A DNA stretch of 64,000 nt from Siphonodentalium dalli (Eukaryota > Mollusca > Scaphopoda > Gadilida > Siphonodentaliidae): positions 7,456,036 to 7,520,035 of the forward strand of contig CP136069.1 of the NCBI GenBank assembly GCA_032622095.1, written 5' to 3'. The notes under the pieces were generated by a model that saw only the letters and a program-made list of their open reading frames with translations, made no database searches and was not told where the DNA came from. Of this stretch, positions 52,526-63,149 are shown one piece after another. Position 1 is the stretch's first letter, and each line of letters opens with the position of its first letter. Made by a program: the position numbers and the translations under genes.

Positions 52526-54436
52526 CTATGATTCAACATGTTTATGGTGTATTTTCCTATGCTTCATCATGTAGCTACGAGTTGTAAATTGTTTTTCACA
52601 TATATCACATTCATACGGTCGCACTCTGGAATGAACTCTTTGATGAACTTTCAATTTATTATTTTCTGAGAATCTCTTTGGACACACCTCACATACCAAC
52701 TGCTTCTTTCTATGCACTGTCCTGGTGTGTTTTTTCAACATAACAGGAGTATTGAATATCTTGTCACACGTATCACATTGATAACTGTCTATATTACTAT
52801 GGGCATAGCGTTTATGTTGTCTAAGAATTGAATGATTTTTTAATTTTGTTCCACAAATTTCGCAAACACAATTTTGTCCCTCTGAATGCGTACTTTCTTT
52901 GTGACCTTTCAACTTCTGTTTAGCATTAAACGTCTTCCCACATATATCGCATGTAAATGGAGGCTTAGTGTGGCGTCCATAGTGAGCGTCCATGTGGGTA
53001 TTGTAATCCTTTCTGGATGTTGCCTTGAAATCACACATGTTACATGCGCGCTCGAATGACATATAGCAATCTGGATTGATGTAATTTATATCATTTTTAT
53101 GAGTGTTCTCATGCTCCTTGTAAACTTTTTTGGACGTTGTCGTGAAATCACAAATATTGCATGTGTATACACAGTACTCTGGATTGATAAATTTGATTGT
53201 TATATCATGGGTTTCCATGTGGTCCTTATATAGCAGTTTGGATGTTGCCTTGAAGCCACATATATTGCATGAACACATGAATGAAATATTGGATTCTGGA
53301 TCATGTACTATTGTTGGATAACCTCCTACCATAGGCAAGTTTTTAGTATCAATCACTGGCATCGGCTGTGGAATGGTTGGAGATGGACAGCGGGTACTGT
53401 CTACTGAGAACATTGGCGGTGGCTTGAGGACAATGGAGGATGAGTTGAAATTTAATGGCCAGTTATCATTATCACTCAGAGATTCCTGCACTTTTCCAAC
53501 CACCTTATATAGACTATTTGAATTATTTTGAGGCTGGATGATTGTGGAGGGTATGTTTGGCGGTGTCGAACTCGGTGATGGCTGGATGATTGTGGAGGGT
53601 GTGTTTGGCGGGGTCGAGCTCGATGATGGCTGGATAATAGCGGATGGTATGTTTGGCTGTGTCGAGCTCGATGATGGCTGGATAATAGCGGATGGTATGT
53701 TTGGCTGTGTCGAGCTCGATGATGGCTGGATAATAGCGGATGGTATGTTTGGCTGTGTCGAGCTCGATGATGGCTGGATAATAGCGGATGGTATGTTTGG
53801 CGGTGTCGAGCTCGATGATGGCTGGATAATAGCGGATGGTATGTTTGGCTGCGTCAAACTTGATGATGGTTGGATGATTGTGGAGGGTGTGTTTGGCGGT
53901 GTCGAACTTGATGATGGCTGAATGACTGCAGAGGGTGTGTTTGGCAGTGTCGAACTATTATTAGTTTCTGGTTCCTTCACTTTTAAAACCAACAGACAAA
54001 GAATATTTGAAGCTGAGATTGCACTCATATTCGCTGTTGCCATAGTGATAGCATCTGAAGTAGCACCTCGGTTCCCTAGTGATGAAGTAGGGTCACATTG
54101 ATTGCTTCCTGACTCAGTAGAAACACTTGCAGAGGATATTGTGTTAGGAACTAACATCATTTGCTGGCTCACAGAATGAGATGAGCATATATTTTCTGCA
54201 GATAAACGCTCTTTACACATCCGATCATGGTCAGCTATAACTTCTTGGTAAGATATTCCGCAAGAAAGACAATTTGAAAAATAATCAAGAATTTTGCTAT
54301 TATCAGAAGCCTCAACTTGGAAACATTTCACAGGGATGATGCACTCAGGCGACGCTCCGGTTTTTAAACATTTCACAGGGACGATGCACTCTGATGAAGC
54401 TCCAGTTTTGAAATCTGATCTCTGTGCCGCATCCAT
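52526..54436 (-). CDS. Eight-finger C2H2 zinc-finger protein, copy 2
   Basis: A 636-residue paralogue of the protein at 31942-33708; a nuclear DNA-binding role is inferred from the fingers. The start MDAAQRSDFKTGAS is shared, followed here by a tandem duplication of KTGASxECIxPVKC. The CX2C-x14-C cluster is kept, but its final His is Arg (CKER). Residues about 168-302 are nine 16-residue TxPNxPSAIIQPSSSS repeats, against four in copy 1, and this accounts for most of the length difference. Eight C2H2 fingers run from about residue 390 to 630; finger 6 has H-x4-H (HTRTVH) and the TGEKPF linker of copy 1 is changed to HRKKQL. A 3' splice site (TTTTGTATTTCCAG) ends 8 nt before the ATG, as in copy 1. 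The 3' flank is the 70-bp array. All finger Cys/His pairs are intact, so the copy looks functional. Confidence 0.88.
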   Translation of the reverse strand: MDAAQRSDFKTGASSECIVPVKCLKTGASPECIIPVKCFQVEASDNSKILDYFSNCLSCGISYQEVIADHDRMCKERLSAENICSSHSVSQQMMLVPNTISSASVSTESGSNQCDPTSSLGNRGATSDAITMATANMSAISASNILCLLVLKVKEPETNNSSTLPNTPSAVIQPSSSSTPPNTPSTIIQPSSSLTQPNIPSAIIQPSSSSTPPNIPSAIIQPSSSSTQPNIPSAIIQPSSSSTQPNIPSAIIQPSSSSTQPNIPSAIIQPSSSSTPPNTPSTIIQPSPSSTPPNIPSTIIQPQNNSNSLYKVVGKVQESLSDNDNWPLNFNSSSIVLKPPPMFSVDSTRCPSPTIPQPMPVIDTKNLPMVGGYPTIVHDPESNISFMCSCNICGFKATSKLLYKDHMETHDITIKFINPEYCVYTCNICDFTTTSKKVYKEHENTHKNDINYINPDCYMSFERACNMCDFKATSRKDYNTHMDAHYGRHTKPPFTCDICGKTFNAKQKLKGHKESTHSEGQNCVCEICGTKLKNHSILRQHKRYAHSNIDSYQCDTCDKIFNTPVMLKKHTRTVHRKKQLVCEVCPKRFSENNKLKVHQRVHSRVRPYECDICEKQFTTRSYMMKHRKIHHKHVES

Positions 54437-54460
54437 TTTCACTGCTGGAAATACAAAAGA
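54437..54460 (-). promoter_or_regulatory. Predicted 3' splice site of zinc-finger gene copy 2
   Basis: TTTTGTATTTCCAG on the minus strand followed by CAGTGAAA-ATG. Same position as in the paralogue. Confidence 0.5.
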
Positions 54461-54895
54461 TTTTTATTATTTGTATTCCTAGTTGAAGGTACAGAATCTG
54501 ATTCGATGGTCTCTATTTCTTGAAATGCCACTTCAATTATCAGAATTGGTTAAAGGTACTCAATCCGATCAGAGGGTCCCCATCTCAACAGATTCCAACA
54601 ACAACAATCCGATCAGAGAGTCCTATATTACTATTTCTTTGGCTTTGGGATTAAAAAATATTTGATTCGAGTCAAAGAACCCATCAAACAAAGCTCAGAG
54701 TCATTAGATATTGATTTTTGAAATTTGTTATGTTCTCGAGATGAGTACTAATAATTGCCTTCAACTGCCGTAATCTGCTCAAGATGTGTACATCAAAACA
54801 CTATTCAAACAGACAAGGATGGATTACTCTAAAATCAAGTGGTAATAATAACGCAATTTTGACGGTGTTCTGGGCCAGAAAGTATTCCCTATAAT
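54461..54895. repeat. TTAA-AGGTACTC family copy upstream of zinc-finger copy 2
   Basis: 'aaatgccacttcaattatca' (54523) is broken by a TTAA-AGGTACTC left end at 54547, which continues to about 54895. The first phrase also lies at the same distance upstream of copy 1, so it was there before the gene duplication; the second element came later. Confidence 0.6.
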
Positions 54896-55260
54896 GAACG
54901 AGAGGTCGATCACGATCGGCAGATGTTTAACCCATACCTTGGCGATAGTGATCAGCTATTTTCAGTTCGGACGCGAAAATCCATAAGCCATAACTCCGTA
55001 CAAAAAACGAGAGGACGATCACGATCGGCAGATGTTAACCCATCCCTTGGCGATAAAAATTTACTATGATCGGAATCATAAATGAGAGTTTTGGTGTTGA
55101 ATTATATGAGTATACTGTATGTACTATTATAGACAAATGTACATAACACAAATATTGGAATGTATGGGTCACCGGCATTTATATAAGAGAATGCACTAGT
55201 ACAAGATATGTAATGCTAAACCACCACAGCCTTGAAAAAATGTGAAAGGTGTGACCTGAA
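54896..55260. repeat. Direct duplication and CCCTTTCATG-type remnant
   Basis: 'gatcacgatcggcagatgtt' and 'aacccatcccttggcgata' occur twice (54907-54955 and 55017-55050). Bases 55060-55260 are the uninterrupted counterpart of 23952-24690. Confidence 0.55.
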
Positions 55261-56189
55261 CATGGAATACTTGGGTTAAGAGAGTCCAAGTCTACTGCTA
55301 ATATCATGTGATGTTTATTGTTGAATCTTTATTTTAAATTAGATACCATAGCCTTCTTTATCAGATTATTTGCACATTGGCATAAGAGACATCAGAAAAT
55401 GATATAGCCTTATCAATAGCTAAGTAGTCCAAAGGCATGGCATAAAATTGGTGAATTGGATTTAATGTTGCTCCAAACAGATTTACAGGTACATGTACAT
55501 AATAAGATTTTGGACCGATTTAAACAAATTTGGTGTGGTGATTCGGGGTACCCATTGGCAGAGTTATAATGGTGTTAGTTTTTCAAACTAAAAAAATTAT
55601 TATTTTTAATTATTTAAAAAAAGGGACACATTGGGAACCTTTTTAATCAACTTGTATCATAATCATCAATATCTAAATGAAAACAAGTGGTCAATCCGGA
55701 CATCACAATATGGTATAGGTACACATAAAAATCAAAATAAATTAATCAATCAATAGGGACAAAGAGTGTGTCAAAATAAACCAATATAAAATGAGACATG
55801 GTATCAGATGAAAGTATCAGGAATGTTGAGATGTGTTAATCTTTAACTACAGAAATCCATGCAAGTGAATGAGGAGAAACCTGGAGATAACAGAAGAATG
55901 ATTAATTGAAATTTAAAATGAGAACATCCCTACAAATGAATAATAGAGTATTCCAATTAAAACTTTAGAACTGAATGGGACAGTCCATTGAATCATGAAT
56001 GGGTACAGCTTCACCACTATCATAGAGCTATGTCCTATAAACAGTGGCTAAAAATAACTAATATTTCAATAAGACATCAGTTCTGCAGTCTCTCAGAACA
56101 CTATCTATGCAGATAAGCTTGCATTACTGGTAGTTAATTGTAATCTACCTGGGTTATCAAAAACTCAAATCTGTTCAATTCTTAGTTGA
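55261..56189. other. No recognised gene
   Basis: AT-rich anonymous DNA with no credible ORF. Confidence 0.4.
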
Positions 56190-56640
56190 AAAAGGGCCAT
56201 AACTCTGGTATAACAAATCAGATCTAACCCATATTCGAACTCGATCTGTATTTTGAGTTGAGAAACTCACATACAAAATTTGGTTCCTATCAGTTGAAAA
56301 TTTTTTGATTTAACAAAGCATTCGTGAATTCTATGTCAAAGGGCCATAAGTCCATAAAAAAATATCGGATATGTATTTTGGACTGAGCAACTCACATACC
56401 AAATTTGGTTACAGTCAGATAATATTTTTTTGAGTTATGGCAGCATACATGAATTCTAAGTTGAAAAAGGGCCATAACTCCATAAAAAAAACTCGGATCA
56501 AACCCATATTCGAACTAGATCTGTATTTGGTGCTGAGAAATTCATATACAAATTTTTTTTCCGATCAGATAGAAAATATTTCAGTTATCGCACCATGCGT
56601 AAAGTGTCTACAGACAGACAGATAGACAGACGGACGGACG
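56190..56640. repeat. ~140-150-bp tandem array ending in a GACGGACG microsatellite
   Basis: Three units with 'aaaagggccataactc', 'attcgaactcgatctgtatt' and 'catacaaatttggtt'. The end is 'cagacagacagatagacaga' then 'cggacggacgg'. Related to 51650-51880. Confidence 0.7.
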
Positions 56641-56699
56641 GACTAACGACGAGTGGTCAATCCGGACAACGACACTATGTTTACCATACTATGGTATGG

Positions 56700-56853
56700 G
56701 TAAACATAAAAATAATAGATTTCTAAAATCGATATCTAAAAAATCTGAGCTTTGATGGGTGGCTTCCTCGACTTGAATCAAATATTTTTGACCCACGAAG
56801 CCATTGAAACAGTAATTGAGAGGAGTTTTATCGGATTGAGTACCTTTAATCGC
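56700..56853. repeat. TTAA-AGGTACTC family right-end fragment
   Basis: 'ggcttcctcgacttgaatca' to 'ggattgagtacctttaa'. Confidence 0.65.
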
Positions 56854-56929
56854 CAAAAAAAAAAGCATGGTTTTACAGATTATTCTATACTGGAAACGTT
56901 AATATACCAGGGAACAATCTATGCCCTGT

Positions 56930-57435
56930 AATACTCTGTGCCAATGCATTCCCTTATATATATATGCAAGTCAACCATAGGTCGCCTCATATATATAAGA
57001 GAATGCATTGGCCTAACAATTGTTCATCATTTGTTATTATTTTTTACAACGTTAATATTTTTTTTCTTGTATTCTTTAACAACTTTATAATTTCACCCAC
57101 ATAGAGCCCCAGACAAACAAGAGGAAATGACACTCAGTACACATGCTTCTATATATGTGTGGGGCTCCCTGCAGGGTTATTGACACTCTGGATGTTTTTT
57201 TTTATTCTTTGTCCTAAACACTGTTATAAAAGAATGTAAGAAAATTTTATTAAAAAAATGATTAACAATTGTTAGGCCAATGCATTCTCTTATAATATAA
57301 GAGAATGCATTGGCCTAACAATTGTTTATCATTTTTTTTTAATAAAATGTTCTTACATTCTTTAAGAATTTTATATATTATGTAGATATATGGTCGACTC
57401 ACATATACAAGAGAATGCATTGGCACAGGGTCAAC
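56930..57435. repeat. Cluster of three hairpin modules
   Basis: Hairpins at about 56940-57012, 57280-57320 (loop deleted, so the arms abut as 'ctcttataatataagag') and half a module at 57385-57425. A middle 'agagcccca...ggggctccc' hairpin lies at about 57105-57175. Outer termini are not preserved. Confidence 0.65.
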
Positions 57436-57559
57436 CTTGCACTAAACTCAGCCTCCCTTGATGAATTTAGAAATGTGAGTGGAAATGGAGATGGGCATTT
57501 TCAGTGACAGGGAGAATTTAATACAGTTATATCTAAGATGTAAAAAAATTAGACACTTC

Positions 57560-58159
57560 TTAAAGGGGTACTGTACCCAAGATGTTGTTGTTGGTTTCTA
57601 TAATCCCCGAGTCGGAGAATAAGGTAACAACTTTTCCATTTTTTGAAAGTCTGTTGAGTACGAAGTATTGTTACGGATGGCAAATTTACCGGAATGCAAA
57701 AATACAAATTGTCGTTGTCGAGTAATTTTTGTACAGTTTTCAACCAAATGAATCAAATAAACATTATATTATATGCTTAGTAGTCCCATACACTCATTTA
57801 AGTTAGTGTATGGTCACTAGTCAATGAGTGGCTTGGGTTTTCTCCCCGTATAAGCATAATGTTTCAAACGATCGTGTGTGCAATTGTTTTATTAATCCAG
57901 TATCCCTCAATTATAATTTGATTACGTTTTGTACACGGAAATTCCAATTTTAAGAGACACCATTTTATGGCTGGAGCCATAAAATCAATTTATATTAAAT
58001 TATTAACTTTTAAATTATTAAATTTTAAGATAGCCTATTAACCTGAGCGTTTACAGAATACATCTTCGACTCAAATTACTTATATTTCTATATAGTATCG
58101 ATACTAGATCGTTGTTATCACCGGGAATTTATTGAAAATGGCGTACAGTACCCCTTTAA
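57560..58159. mobile_element. TTAA-AGGGGTACTG element, second complete copy
   Basis: TTAA at 57560-57563 and 58156-58159. It aligns throughout with 16286-16864 ('ccccgagtcggagaataagg', 'gtctgttgagtacgaagta'). No transposase. Confidence 0.85.
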
Positions 58160-58227
58160 CCCATTTAATTCTGATGCCCCACAGCGATCCGCACCATGAC
58201 CTGGGACTCCTCTGATATATTCATTGG

Positions 58228-60418
58228 TGGGTGATTCTCAGCGTCACGTATGTTACACTGAACTCAGTTACTGTTTGAAAACTGAACACTGATATCAACC
58301 ATTGTCTAAGTGTCCAGATAGTCAACAGTATATATAATCGTAATAAAATAGCAGATCAGTGGATTGGTGGTGTTAATGTTATAAAATGTTATGCCAAAAC
58401 TGAAGTCTGTCACGTACGTTACATGCAAAAACACACTTTTTCGCAAACTATTGGTGACATTCATTGTTTCTGTGATTTCTGACAACTATATGTCATTTCC
58501 AATCAACTACTATTGACCCAGGCTCAATTTCTTTTGTTTTCAAGAATTAATTTATCTGCAGAGCCTCAAATTGTTCTGCAGTAACTCTCAATTTGTTGTC
58601 ACGTACGTTACATGGAATTGTCACGTACAATACATCTTCAAGTCATGGACAATGTTTTCATGAAAATAGCTTTATAATGCAGACATTTATTTGTGAAATT
58701 ATTTTATTACCACATTTATGTTAAATTTTAATACAAAAAATGATTATCCAGAGAATGACAAATCCAAATTCTTTCAAATGGTATAACAGTAAATAGACAC
58801 TCTTTTTTGAGAGTGTCTATTTGCTTTTATACCATATATGTAAAATAATGTAAGTATAATAAAATGAATCATGTCTGGGGTAAGGGAAGTTGTGTAGATA
58901 TAGTTGATAGAAACACACTCTTTCGTCCTCACTGCCTTTTTCAATGGCAATATAGCTACTAGTATATATGTACATATTAAATGTGTCTATGCATTGTATA
59001 TAAGTATAGTTTGATTATCTTAAGAAATCTAAGATTGAAAATTTTCAACCGATTTTTGTGAATGTCTTGCTGAAAACATAAATTTTCTAAATCCTAAGCC
59101 AATGGTATTGCATATTTGGGTGAAGTATATATATCTTTTCCTATGTTCATTTAAAAATAATATCAGTAATAAATCTACCACGGGCCACTTTACAGATAAT
59201 ATGCTAAGTTATAACAGTAAATTACACCAATAAAATAATTCCCATATTCACTAAAATTGTGCAGATATCCTATATTTATTCATCCCTTAACCCTTTCATG
59301 ACAGGAGCTGCGCTGGTGAAAAAATTCAACCACATACATGTACCACAATGTTTATTGATTCCACCACAATGTCAGCTCTTTGATATACAAGGCCACTGTC
59401 CTAATAAATAGCACTGGAAATAATAGTCATAGAATTGAAGGGTTAATTTGACATGCACATCTATATGGAATTGCTACACTTCTGCTGAAATATTGCTACA
59501 TTGTGTATGTGTTATGCTGTAGTACAGCTGTACTGTATGAAATTTTAATTGGGAGAAATGCTAACCAACTATTAGGCAGTTCCTGGAACTCTGGGTATTA
59601 ACTGAACAGTAAGAAGTAACTGGCCTTCTGCCTTTTAATAAATCATAAAACATGTTTGTTTCACCATGCATGTCTGGAACAACTGATTTCAAGAGATTGC
59701 ACAAATCTACCTATAACCACTAGAGCTAATGTATATAGCCAATCTGCTGGTAAACAATGGAGATGTAGATGTTAAATCATGTAGCTGAAGTGCTTCTGCT
59801 GGTAGAAGCATCAGAGTATAGAACAGAAGGGGCAATTGATGTGTAGTTGCAATAAATTAAAATGTAACGTACGTGACGTCACGTGCGTTACATAACTTAT
59901 AGCGTATTTAAGAGTTTTTACCTACCGCAAGAACACTTTTGATTAATCGTCATAATTTTTCAATCCATTTACTACATACAATAATGCAACTGTTATATTC
60001 CTTTACATAGTTTTCGTGTAATGATAATACTAAACAGTTCATTTTTGTCACGTACGTTACAGTTAAATTCATAAGGTGTATTGTGTCATATCAAGAAATT
60101 GATGCACTGTTCTTGGAAGTAGTATGTTTGTTTATAGTTTTGACTACTCAAACAATATAAAATTAGATAAAACTATGGCCTAGTGTATATTAGCAACTAT
60201 TTTTTCATAACACTAATTTAGAATTAGATTTTCACAAATATTGAGACTTTTTGTCTCATGTGTCCCACATGCATAACAAGAAATATAATGGCAATCTGGA
60301 ATAAAATTTAAATTTTCCAAACAAATGAGAGTCTTCGCAAACAAATTAAAAAAAATCACAATCTTAGGACATATGCAAATTTTTACTCTTCTGGTTGACA
60401 TTTTTTGAGAATCACCCA
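58228..60418. mobile_element. 2.2-kb element with seven GTCACGTACGTTACA sites
   Basis: The inverted ends are TGGGTGATTCTCA (58228-58240) and complement (60406-60418). GTCACGTACGTTACA or close variants occur at 58243, 58409, 58598, 58620, 59863 (inverse), 59878 and 60047; the 59863-59892 pair forms a 30-bp palindrome. A hairpin lies at 58780-58845, and a CCCTTTCATG-type MITE at 59287-59446. No coding sequence recognised. Superfamily unknown. Confidence 0.6.
59287..59446. mobile_element. Short TTAA-CCCTTTCATG MITE, nested
   Basis: TTAA at 59287-59290 and 59443-59446, ends CCCTTTCATG and 'ttgaaggg'. It lacks the hairpin modules of longer relatives. Confidence 0.6.
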
Positions 60419-61215
60419 TAGTGACTACTATGAAAATAAAAGGTCGCAGACCACATGTCCCCCGACTCGAGTGGTAAACTTCATGATTGGATTTGTTAGA
60501 AGGATACTATTTGCAACAATGTTATACAGTATATAGATGTTGCAAACCACCGCAAAATTTCTTGGACAAATTTCTTGGACAAAACAACCCGATGAACAAA
60601 CGCATGCAAACGCGAAAAAAATGATATTTTTGTATTAGCTATATAGATGTTGCAAATCACCAACATGTTAGGAACAATATCCCATAGTTTCAAATCTCTA
60701 CATTTAAAACTGTAGGAGGAGTTGATTACACCATGAAGGTACCCAATCTCATCCAAAAGGCAAAAATGTTCCAAATTTTCTAAGTCGAAAACCCCCAAAA
60801 ATATGGAAAAAATGATATTTTTTATTAGCTATATAGATGTTGCAAATCACCAACATGTTAGGAACAATATCCCAGAGTTTCAAATCTCTACATTTAAAAC
60901 TGTAGGAGGAGTTGATTACACCATGAAGGTACCCAATCTCATCCAAAAGGCAAAAATGTTCCAAATTTTCTAAGTCGAAAACCCCCTCAAAAATATGGAA
61001 AAAATTATATTTTTGATTAGCTATATAGATGTTGCAAATCACCAACATGTTAGGAACAATATCCCAGAGTTTCAAATCTCTGCGTTTAAAACTGTAGGAG
61101 GAGTTGATTACACCATGAAGGTACCCAATCTCGGACGCACGGACACACGGACTGACGGACGCACGGACGGACGAGGGTCATTTCTATAGTCCTCCGACGG
61201 AAACGTCGGGGGACA
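60419..61215. repeat. ~180-bp tandem array with TCCCCCGAC ends
   Basis: Three near-identical units ('ttagctatatagatgttgca', 'gtaggaggagttgattacac') run from about 60630 to 61130, with a diverged start at 60440 ('tgtcccccgactcgag'). The end is a GGACGCACGG microsatellite and the stem 'cctccgacggaaacgtcggggg'. ORFs across it are repeat artefacts. Confidence 0.75.
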
Positions 61216-61534
61216 ATAATGTATATATTGCTCTATGTTTGTACATATTTAACAATACATGTACATATACCCGGCATTAGCGATGAGGTAGGGCCACGGG
61301 AATTAATATATGTACAATTAAAGGTACGCTATCCAATCCAATGGTGCCCATTTTAAAACAACATTTTAGAAATACCACTTCAGCCTTGTGACACAGAACT
61401 ACCATATTTGAGGTCATACAACTCAATAATTTGATATCCATATGCCCTGTATTTCTCATAACCTCTTACGTATACTAGGTTAAATGCACTGTGCTAGAAT
61501 TGCTAAACACATATGTGCCATAATCAACTTATGG
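61216..61534. repeat. TTAA-AGGTACGC family fragment in anonymous DNA
   Basis: 'ttaaaggtacgctatccaat' at 61319 and 'aataccacttcag' at 61371 are left-end TTAA-AGGTACTC material. 'tacccggcattagcgatgag' resembles 34520. Confidence 0.5.
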
Positions 61535-62415
61535 CCCTATGAATCCTTTGTATTGACTCTTTTCCAAAAATGCCATTTTGGACTGTTTTTGTGGTGTTTT
61601 TGTCCATTTTAAAGTTTTTTGTGTGCACAAATAGTAAACAACAATGAATACAATTAGTGTTTAATGTGTAAAATCATTTGAACATTCCTCTGAAACACTT
61701 AGTGTTGGGAAAATATGATTACATTGGTTATGTCGATCAACACTCACTGGATTTCACATATTTTTCAAGAAACTGACTCCAAATTTGAATGTTGATAATG
61801 GGGTAAGTTAAATCACGAAGGCTATGATCTTGTCACCATATTCTAGTCATTGGAGACAAAGGGATGCTTTATTCCAGTTTGTGCAGCTTATTCTTGCTGG
61901 TAAACAGTTTAGTACTTTAATAATTATTAGATGTTTATTTAGAACTTTTATCAGCATGTTTTATAGAACCAGCCCGAAATAATGATTCGCCATTGAGTTA
62001 CAACAAAAATGATCATAGCTCTAAATATGAACATCAAAACAGGAAGCAGTTTACTCTGTATGAAAGAATAAGGTTTGCAGGAGCTGGTGATGTTTAAGTT
62101 TTATGCATCAATGTCCATATTTTCTAGATTTTGTCAATATAGTTTCCCCGACCCCATTTTTCAGATATAAATGAGATATTCAAATTTGGAATCAGTTTCC
62201 AGAAAAATTAGTGAAATTCAGTGACTTTCATTGACATATCCATCATAAGGCATTTATTTCAACGCTAAAGTGTTTCAGGAGGAAAATTCAAATGATTTTG
62301 CACATTAAACATACATTGTTTTTACAATTTATACACAAAAACCTTTAAAAATGAACAAAAAACGCCCCAAAAATGGCATTTTTAGATGAGTCAATTCTGA
62401 AGATTAATAGGGCCA
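61535..62415. mobile_element. Foldback element with ~330-bp arms
   Basis: Outer 'atggccctat' and 'atagggccat' pair; then 'ccaaaaatgccattttgg', 'tgtgtaaaatcatttgaa', 'aacacttagtg', 'ccaaatttgaat', 'gtaaacagttta' find inverted partners on the right. The loop is about 61920-62040. No ORF. Confidence 0.65.
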
Positions 62416-63149
62416 TAATTTGCATTTCTATACCATGATTTGGGAAATTCCTTTACAATGTGTTTAACAATATATACTTAAGTTACTATGAGAAAGACGG
62501 AGAATATGGATATATAATTATTGATTTGTATGACATCAAATATGCTATTTCATCATGCCGGTTCTGGACCACAGGCAAATTTGGTGGAACACACATTTTG
62601 TTTAAGAATATTTTTGTCCTCTCAATCATAGATGCATAAAGAAATCATATTTTTGCACAACCTAGAGAGGAAATGACTAAATCAACAAGGAATCCCTTCA
62701 TTTTACTCTATTTTTAAAAATACAATACCAAAAAAAACATATATTGCATGAATCCGGTACATTTTTCCTCCACTAGGCATTTTGTAACAGTGTTACAAGT
62801 GTTACAAATGATTTAAAGTCCCAGTAGAAAACCGCAGCCTATTTTGAGAAATTGAGCCTCCGAAATTAGACAAACTCCAAATTTTGGAGGCACTTAAACT
62901 CAAAATATAGTGAATGTATCTCAGAAAGCTTTTCTGTTCTGTAATCAGGGTTGTGCACTCTACACAATGGATATATAAATGGAAGGACATGTGAAAGGAA
63001 TTTTTTTTATAAACATCCTTAAAAAGTTATAAAATGAGTAGGCCCTATTTTACAAAATTTTGACAAATTTATTTCACAAAATTCATCAATTTCCATAAAT
63101 GCACTGGACTATTATTCATAATCATAGGAGAATATTCCCAAGGAGTAAC
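62416..63149. other. No recognised gene
   Basis: Anonymous AT-rich DNA. A 62-residue minus-strand frame at 62802-62990 is not recognisable. Confidence 0.35.

Noticed and set aside
53538-53921. 127-residue plus-strand frame with GVELDDGW repeats
   Set aside because: It is antisense to the 48-bp coding minisatellite of zinc-finger copy 2; the repeat length is divisible by three, so the antisense stays open.
60496-61075. Minus-strand frames of 100-108 residues
   Set aside because: They repeat the same peptide because they cross ~180-bp tandem units; no protein family fits.
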